Source: Phanerochaete sordida (taxonomy: Eukaryota > Basidiomycota > Agaricomycetes > Polyporales > Phanerochaetaceae). Taken from it: a DNA stretch of 64,000 nt. Made by a program: the position numbers and the translations under genes. Shown here in pieces: positions 57,978 through 64,000 of this stretch (its first letter is position 1; each line of letters begins with the position of its first letter). The DNA is taken from NCBI GenBank assembly GCA_019973155.2, contig BPQB01000021.1, positions 410,429-474,428 on the forward strand, written 5' to 3'. The notes under the pieces were generated by a model. That model saw only the letters and a program-made list of their open reading frames with translations. It was not told the origin of the DNA and made no database searches.

Positions 57978-59586
57978 CTACACGAGGACCTTGCCCAGCG
58001 AATACCCGACCTGCCTTCACGTCAGCACGCCACCACCTCAAGAACAACGGAGCTACGCACCTTCATGAGCGTCTCGATCGGCTTCTCCGAGTTCTCGAGC
58101 AGGTCCTTGTCGAACCTACACGCAACGATCAGCCGCAGCCGCGCCGCACAGCGGGGCACACGCACTCCATGAAGCCCTTCGGGAAGAGCGCGACGATGGT
58201 GCTCCCGCCGTACGCGAAGTACCCGAGCTCGTCGCCGCGCGCGACGCCCGCGCCCTTCTCCGCGCCCTTCGTCCACACGATGCTCCCGACCTGCCGCGCA
58301 ATCAGCCCGGGTCAGCCCAGTGCACGTGCGAGGAGGGGGAGGGGAAGGGGAGGGGCAGACGCACGAGCATGGCGCCGATCGCGACGAACGCGACGGGCGT
58401 GCCCGTCGGCTTGTGCGTCAGGTACAGCACGGAGCGCTTGTTCGCGGTGAACACGTCGAAGCCGGGCTCGTTCACGGCCTGCGGGTTCACTGTGCGCGCG
58501 TCAGCAGCGTGCGCGCGCCGCCCTACCAGCGCGCAGACGCACCGGTGTAGTACTGCCCGGGGATGTCGACGATGTCGCCGACGACGGCGTCGACGGGGCT
58601 GTGGAAGCGGTGGTAGTCCGCCGGGGCGAGGCTGCGGGGGCGCGTCAGTGCGGGGGAGGGAGTGTGTGGGGGGTGGTGTACCGGAAGCACGCGATGCTCG
58701 CGTCCTCGAACGTCTTCGCGATCGTCGAGTCGGGCGTGACGTTCAGCAGCTGCGGCACGTTGAACAGCGTGCCCTTGATCCTGCGCGCGCGTCAGCACAG
58801 CCGAGGCCCCACGCAAGGGAGCAGGGCGCACCAGATCTGCTTCGCGAGGTCGACGGTGGGGTACACGGTGAGGCGGCAGTCAGCCGCGCTGCACAGTCCC
58901 TTCGGGTCGTCGCCGTGCTGCACGGGGCGCGCGTCGGGCCGGAGCTTGCGGAAGAAGAACTCGTTGAAGGTCTTGTACTTCGAGATGTCCGGCTCCGCGA
59001 GCTCGTCGACCTGGATGCCGTACGTGGCGATGAACGACGGGATCGCGCGGACGGACTCGGGCGCGTCGTAGTGCTCCCCTTGCTGTGTTGCGCTTAGTGC
59101 AGGCGGAGAGGCGCAGGGGAGGGTGGACGTACGCGGACCGAGAGCGACTTGAGCACGCTCTCGACGCTCTGGTTGTGCAGGACCTTGACCTGCGTGCCGC
59201 CGTAGAAGAGCAGGTGCATGCCGAGGCTGCGCGCAGTCAGCACAGACGCGTCTGCGGCAGGACGACACCACGCACCGAGGATATATAGGCATGCTCTCAA
59301 AGAACTTCTCGCCCGTGCCCCGCATCGCTACGTAGTTGCCGACATGGTACTGCGACGCGATGTCCTCGATCCCCGGGATGAGCTTCTGGACGAACGGCAG
59401 CTCGTACAGCTTGTGCATCGGAGCATGGATACCGTGCTGTACGTCGTCATGCTTGGTCGAGTGCTCGACGAGCGTCGAGAGCGCAGCGGCCGCGTTCTCG
59501 GGGTTGCGGGAGGCCTCGGGGAGGTTGTTGGGGTGGATGACCTCGATGGGCTTCTGCGAGACGTGCGATTCGTGGAGAGAGGACAT
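57978..59586 (-). CDS. Phosphatidylserine decarboxylase (PSD2-type GGST motif)
   Basis: Makes phosphatidylethanolamine from phosphatidylserine using a pyruvoyl group formed by self-cleavage. It starts MSSLHESHVSQKPIEVIHPN and has GIQVDELAEPDISKYKTFNE, then FFFRKLRPDARPV, CSAADCRLTVYPTVDLAKQI and SLAPADYHRFHSPVDAVVGD. Further on are FTANKRSVLYLTHKPTGTPV and the cleavage motif in ELGYFAYGGSTIVALFPKG. The GGST form is typical of the endomembrane PSD2 class rather than the mitochondrial LGST class. The last exon, VGYSLGKVLV, is reached by an intron after ETLMK. There is no mitochondrial presequence, membrane anchor or C2 domain, so this is a soluble-looking form of about 400 residues. Many short introns. 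A TATATATA box lies 54 bp upstream of the ATG. Confidence 0.92.
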
Positions 59587-60523
59587 GGTGGTGAGGTGCA
59601 GTGTATGGATCCAGGGCGTCGAGCAAGGGACGAGGCAGGTATATATAGATGCGGACGTTAGGCACGAACACGGCTATGACGCAATCGGAAACTTGTGCGC
59701 GTTGGGAAGGGCGTCGTCAAGCTTGCTGTCTCCACACATTCAAGGGGCCGCAGCACACACCTGTGATGGTACCTCCAAGATCATTTACAGTCTGCTTCCA
59801 CCTCTGCCTCTATTTTCTCTCCTGCTCCAAGAAAAGGTAATGAACAGTTATAGTCGCCGTTATGAGCATCGGCACTGCAGGCTTGCCACAATTGTGATGC
59901 GGATTTTCGACTGACATCGGTAAGAGAAAGCTGTCGAGATTCTAGGCTGAACGCAGGGTAGAAGAAGGAGTCCGGAGAGCAGAGGCCGAGAGGGCGACCA
60001 CTGTCCACAAATGCATTCTGGATGTCGGGAATCGGGGTGCAGAGCCCGAAATGGAATACGAGCCAGAGTACGTCGAAGGCATTAGAGATATTTATGTGGA
60101 TCTGCGGAGCTGCTCGCCGAAGGTGTCGAGCGACAAGCTAAGCTAGCTAGAGGAGAACGGGACGAACGATGACGTGAAGGCGCCTGCGTGACACCTAGGC
60201 GCGCCATCACCATCTTCGTGGCGTGGGAGGCCGACGCTCCCAAATCCAGCTAAGAGCGGGGCGCTCTGAACTTCCTGTCCACGACCTCCACCACGTGACG
60301 GCATGCAGCACACTGCTGTCACTGCCCACGACAATCGCCCCGATCGGAGAAGTTTACTTCCTTGCAATCCTACCAGATAAGAGCGTATATGTGATCCGGT
60401 GATACGACCGGCCTCATGGACGCAGCGCCTCCACGTGAGTCACAACCTTCGCATCCTTCTGTGTATTTAGGACGACCCAGAGCATCTAGTCAGACACAGC
60501 ACTCTTCGACTTGACCCACAGCC
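59587..60523. other. Divergent intergenic region between PSD and GNAT genes
   Basis: About 940 bp. No further gene is supported; the frames are short and not protein-like. Confidence 0.45.
59640..59647 (-). promoter_or_regulatory. TATA box of the PSD gene
   Basis: TATATATA about 55-60 bp upstream of the ATG at 59586. Confidence 0.5.
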
Positions 60524-61319
60524 ATGTCCACGCCAGCCTCGTCGTGGCTGGAATACAACCCCACCACGGGCGAGCCCTTCATCCGGCTGCCCAGCCCACA
60601 CACCAACCTCATCCTGACGCCGCCGCGGCTGGGCGACGCCGACGCGAACTACACGACGATGCAGGACCCGCGCGTGTACAAGACGCTCTCGGGCCCGCCC
60701 TTCCCGTACCTGCAGCGGCACGCGACGGAGTGGCTCGCGCTCATCGTGCCGCAGGCTGCGGACGCGCTGCGCGAGGCGCGCGCCGCCGAGGCCGCGGCGT
60801 CTGCGGGCGCGCCGGTGCGCGTCGGGAGCTGCCCCGTGCGCTACATCCGCGAGGTGCGCGCGGACGGCAGCGACGTACTCCTCGGCGACATCGACGTGCA
60901 CCGCTGTGCGTACCCTGACGTCGCGGACGTCGAGGAGCGGCTGCGCCTCGCGAAGGTGAACGCCGACCGGGAGCTCGGCGACCCCGAGATTGACTGGTGC
61001 ATTGGCGGTAAGCTTTCGATAGGTGGCGCGAGCGTGTGTGATTGGCGGCGCTGATGTGGCAACCTTAGATTGCCTCGCGGCGCCGTACCACGGCAAGGGG
61101 ATCATGACCGCTGCCCTGGCTGCCCTCATGGAGCACTGGCTCATGCCGCGCATGGGCGTCCGGAAAATACGCGTCGAGACTTTTGAAGGGAACATAGGGA
61201 GCGTGAGGGTATTCGAGAAGAACGGCTTTGCGCTAGAGGAGACAGTACACTGGAACTTGGTCACCAACTGCGGAGTGGTGAACACCGGGTATCACATCTT
61301 GTGGTGGAGAGCTCCCTGA
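60524..61319 (+). CDS. GNAT-family N-acetyltransferase
   Basis: An acetyl-CoA-dependent acetyltransferase of about 240 residues, similar in layout to RimJ/RimL-type enzymes. It begins MSTPASSWLEYNPTTGEPFI, then LILTPPRLGDADANYTTMQD (substrate-side start of the fold), LLGDIDVHRCAYPDV and DPEIDWCIG. An intron (about 61008-61067, GTAAGC donor) splits off DCLAAPYHGKGIMTAALAAL, which contains the acetyl-CoA pyrophosphate loop (R/QxxGxG/A form, here YHGKGI). The end has KIRVETFEGNIGSVRVFEKN and GFALEETVHWNLV, the usual last strand and helix. Start and stop are clear. The substrate cannot be told. Confidence 0.9.
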
Positions 61320-61640
61320 TCCAGCCTTTGTAAAATATACCCATTTTATTCAACTCGAGGGTTTTCAAGCTACAGACCAGCCATTCGCGTCACTTCTCGA
61401 GTGCTGCAATGCCAGTCACGCCCACTCAGCCACTCGGTACGCCCGCGAGTTTATCACTCCCAATACGCCACTCATCCCCTCCATTATCCAGCTAACACGC
61501 CACTCGCAGCCGCAATCCCTATATCTGCACGCATACATTGGCACTCAAACACCCTCCTTTCCCTTCTCCTCGAGCGCACACACATTGTCGAGAACCACCA
61601 CCCTCCCGCTCGCCGACACGCAGCAAAACCACCCTTTCAA
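61320..61640. other. Intergenic, promoter of the Cys-rich small gene
   Basis: About 320 bp, CT/CA-rich, with a CTATATC element near 61518 and no gene. Confidence 0.35.
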
Positions 61641-62223
61641 ATGCAACGCCAAACGCACCCTACCACTGCAGCTGCGCCCGCACCTGCTCAGCAGCCCACA
61701 CCCGCGCGGGGCGCCACCGACGAGGACGTCGACATGGCCGACGACTTCGCGCCACCGCGCATGGAGGGCGCGCGCCGGTCGTACGGCGACGTGAGCAGCG
61801 CCAGTGCCGCCGGGGTGCGCGCCACTGCCCCTACTTCGTCCGTCACGACTCCAACTCACGCATATCTCACAGGCTGACACGCGATACACCCCGCCTCCAC
61901 CCCAGCCGCCGCGCCGCGCGCCGTGCCTGCGCTGCACGCGCACGAGCGTGCTGTGCCTCTGTCGCGCGCGGCGCGCGGGCCGGTGGGCGGATGGGGTGGA
62001 CGAGATGGGTGTTTTGGTTAAGGAGGACTTGAAGGGTGGGGTGGAGGACGAGGACGAGTGTTTTGGGAGAGGGGAGCCGGTGGGTTGCGTTTCTTGCGCG
62101 TTGAGGGGTGGTTCGGTGCTGATTTTTTGTTCAGCTGGCCTGATTGGACGAACACTGGAGCTGTGTGTGAGACGCCGCAGGGATTGGTGTGGAGGTCCTA
62201 TTGCTCAGAGGGTGCGGGTGTGA
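61641..62223 (+). CDS. Small protein with paired Cys motifs, unknown family
   Basis: Exon 1 reads MQRQTHPTTAAAPAPAQQPT, then ATDEDVDMADDFAPPRMEG and SYGDVSSASAAG, and ends at a phase-0 GTGCGC donor near 61815. Exon 2 begins after CTCACAG at 61871 with ADTRYTPPPPQPPRRAPCLR. The Cys pattern is CLRC, CLC and, some 50 residues on, CVSC, which resembles metal-binding knuckles seen in Agaricomycete proteins of the PCxRC type. The intervening part is acidic (GVEDEDECFGRGE). After CVSC the frame stays open to a stop at 62221-62223, but that end is less protein-like and a further intron is possible. I cannot assign a function. Exon 1 alone would end at 61877. Confidence 0.45.
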
Positions 62224-62510
62224 ATATGATACGTCAGATTTGCTATCCTACCACAGTCTGAAGAATGACCAGAGGCACACGAGCGAGCCTTCGCTGCGTA
62301 CAGTGTTGGACCGCTCCTTGATACAGCACCACTCCTTGAAACACCCCCCTCTCGCGCATCATGCACCAGCCCATAAATCACGGAAAATTCACATAATGTA
62401 GCAGTGTATGCTGACAATGTCATGTAGAAGTGTCGAGCTCCCTCAGTACCCGACCCTTCGTCTATGGCGATTGCGAGTGGATTTTGGGCATAGGCGCGAA
62501 TTTTATCCTG

Positions 62511-62529
62511 AGCGCCCATGATGGGCGCT
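62511..62529. repeat. Perfect inverted repeat, 9-bp arms
   Basis: AGCGCCCAT and ATGGGCGCT flank a single G. A third half-site (GAGCGCCC) follows directly at 62530. Confidence 0.85.
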
Positions 62530-62760
62530 GAGCGCCCGGGGTGGTCTCTCAAAAAATCAACATGTCACCTTGTATTGAGGTTTTGTCAATAAATCACGCA
62601 TACTATGCACGAGAAATACACATCCTACACTAGACTGTGAGGTTCAAGGAGGCCCTGTCTGTGTAGCTGAGGGCCTGAACAACTCTGATGCCACTTTCCC
62701 CTTTCGGTGTTTCAAGGAGTGGGGTGCCCTAGAGTTGGCCAAGTTTTGCCACTAGATCAA

Positions 62761-62776
62761 TTGCCTGATCAGGCAA
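62761..62776. repeat. Perfect 16-bp palindrome
   Basis: TTGCCTGATCAGGCAA, identical on both strands, with CAATTG-like sequence just before it. Confidence 0.9.
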
Positions 62777-62918
62777 GGGGCGGGAGCTCGCCGGCCAAAG
62801 GACAAGCAGCGGCCGATCGTCACGCTTTGAGAGGGATATCCCATGTAAAATATTCGTATTTAACGGCAAAGGGATGCGACACGTTTAATAAACAGGGACA
62901 AACATTGCGCGCATGTGG

Positions 62919-63901
62919 CTAAGGGCGATAAGGCACGAACGTGAGCTCTCCGGGATGTGGTTGGCGGGCTCTGCCACGAGCTGGGAGGTTCTTCGAGGCC
63001 AGTGGTGGCTGGTTGGCTGGTGGTGCTGTATAGAGGGGCGGCATGAACGCAACAGGCGTCCCTGGTGCATAACGAGAACCTGCCAGTGGAGACAAGGTGT
63101 GGCCGGACCAGGAGGGACTTCCAGCAGCGTGCACACCCCATGATGCGGTTTGCGCCACTGCAGGACCGGCCGCAAGGCCTTGAGGAGCCGCGGATGGACC
63201 AGATATTGTCGTACAAGCAGGGTCGGCAGCCGGTGAAGATGCACAAGTGCCAGAGGGAGCGCCAGGGAGCGACGACGATTTCGGCGGATCGAGAGCAGGG
63301 AGAAGGTGTGGAGTCGACTGAGACAGCGTTGACGATGCGATAGACAACGCAGGTAATCTATAGATGTCAGGAAGACGCTCTGATAGCGCAGAAACACATA
63401 GAGGACTTACTGCTGAGGACGCTGCTTTGCATCCTTCTTAGCCTTCTTCCCGCTGCTTTCCCCGCCTGCGTAGGGGTCGTCTATCTTGCGCTTCGTCCGT
63501 TTGATAGGGCCTATCATCGTCCGCGCTGTCTCAGGCCAGGAGTGCTGATTTGGGGCGATCTTCACAGCAGCTGGGAGCAGAGATGTAGGCTCGCTCTCGA
63601 GGCCATCTGCCAAAATACCCCGCACATCAGCAGCAAGAGCTGCGAGCCGGGGGGTGTAAATAGAACCAGAGGATGAAGCCAATCGACCCACGAGAATTTG
63701 CAGATCCTGCACAAGCTTTGCTATACTCCCCTCTGCGTCCATATTAGCTGGTTGACCCTGTCCTCCTCTCTCTGACGCATTTTCTCCGCCTCTGTCAGCA
63801 AGCACCGTGCTAGACGATGAACCTGAAGCAGTACTACTTGCCAAGGTATCGGATGAGCCCTGGTCTTGAGCTTTTACGATTTCTGAATGAAGTGAAGACA
63901 T
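62919..63901 (-). CDS. Unrecognised Ser/Pro/Ala-rich protein with nuclear localisation signals
   Basis: Two exons, about 300 residues. Exon 1 (ATG 63901) reads MSSLHSEIVKAQDQGSSDTL, a Ser-rich stretch, then a helical segment IAKLVQDLQILVGRLASSSG with RLAALAADVRGILAD. Two basic clusters follow, GPIKRTKRKIDD and SGKKAKKDAKQRPQ, which look like a bipartite nuclear signal. A GTAAGT donor near 63411 and a TATAG acceptor near 63358 join QRPQ to QLPALSIASSTLSQ in frame. The second exon is Ser/Pro/Ala-rich and ends GELTFVPYRP. I find no known domain. It may be a transcriptional cofactor or a product of a mobile element, but both are guesses. Confidence 0.5.
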
Positions 63902-64000
63902 CGTTCCAATTCAGACCAGCACTTTGAGGGGTTTTTCACTTTGAGACTTTTTTCTGCCCCGAGCTTTCTACTGGATGGATTTCCATGAAACTTGGTATAC
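63902..64000. other. Upstream sequence of the last gene, window edge
   Basis: The last 99 bp hold the immediate 5' flank of the minus-strand gene. They include T-rich runs and a GATTTCCATGAAAC stretch, but no assignable feature. Confidence 0.3.

Larger units (their letters stand above)
62224..62918. other. Intergenic stretch with two strong palindromes
   Basis: About 700 bp, AT-rich in places, with no gene seen. It contains AGCGCCCAT-G-ATGGGCGCT at 62511-62529 and TTGCCTGATCAGGCAA at 62761-62776. Confidence 0.6.

Noticed and set aside
1..64000. CRISPR arrays, operons, ribosome binding sites, prophage or plasmid features.
   Set aside because: The window is eukaryotic: split genes, TATA boxes, fungal proteins. 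No regularly spaced repeats of CRISPR type were seen.
63902..64000. Possible transposon end at the right edge of the window.
   Set aside because: The sequence stops at the window edge, there are no terminal repeats or target-site duplication to compare, and no transposase domain is visible.

Overview
The window is nuclear DNA of a filamentous basidiomycete, most likely an Agaricomycete of the wood-decay (polypore-like) type. The evidence is split genes with many introns of about 45-70 bp (GT-AG, with CTGAC/CTAAC-like branch sites), GC-rich coding exons, TATA boxes 50-150 bp upstream of many ATGs, a trifunctional GATase-IGPS-PRAI TRP1, a NoxR NADPH-oxidase regulator, and proline-, serine- and lysine-rich small proteins. 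I support 23 protein-coding genes. I see no rRNA, no convincing tRNA, no CRISPR array and no recognisable transposase. Most long open frames in the GC-rich parts are shadows of real exons on other frames or strands.

Left part (1-29 kb): a phospholipid:diacylglycerol acyltransferase (-); two tandem DUF302 genes (-); an expansin-like secreted protein (-); a Cupin_5/DUF985 protein (-) divergent from a flavin-dependent halogenase (+); a second expansin-like gene (+) that is an inverted copy of the first; the MPH1/FANCM repair helicase (-); a secreted serine carboxypeptidase (-); a short-chain dehydrogenase (-) divergent from a PinX1/Pxr1 G-patch protein (+).

Middle part (29-55 kb): an insulysin-like M16 metallopeptidase (+) converges on a small Pro-rich, Lys-tailed protein (-). 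Next come the P4-ATPase flippase DRS2 (-) divergent from TRP1 (+), and NoxR (+). A second small Pro-rich, Lys-tailed protein (+) then converges on a second insulysin-like M16 gene (-). The M16 plus small-protein pair is therefore present twice, in mirror orientation, around a block of housekeeping genes. The first M16 copy has an apparent one-base frameshift at the exact place where the second copy has an intron.

Right part (55-64 kb): a protein with an Asn-Ala-repeat N-terminus and an acidic C-terminus (+), a PSD2-type phosphatidylserine decarboxylase (-), a GNAT acetyltransferase (+), a small Cys-rich protein (+) and an unrecognised nuclear-type protein (-) at the edge.

Functionally, three genes act on glycerophospholipids: PDAT uses phospholipid as acyl donor, PSD makes phosphatidylethanolamine, and DRS2 flips aminophospholipid. 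Secreted or wall-acting products are the two expansin-like proteins and the carboxypeptidase. The halogenase with the neighbouring cupin and dehydrogenase hints at specialised metabolism, but no polyketide synthase, NRPS or terpene synthase lies in the window. Exon boundaries were worked out by eye from reading frame, splice signals and protein-family motifs. Spans run from chosen start codon to stop codon and include introns.
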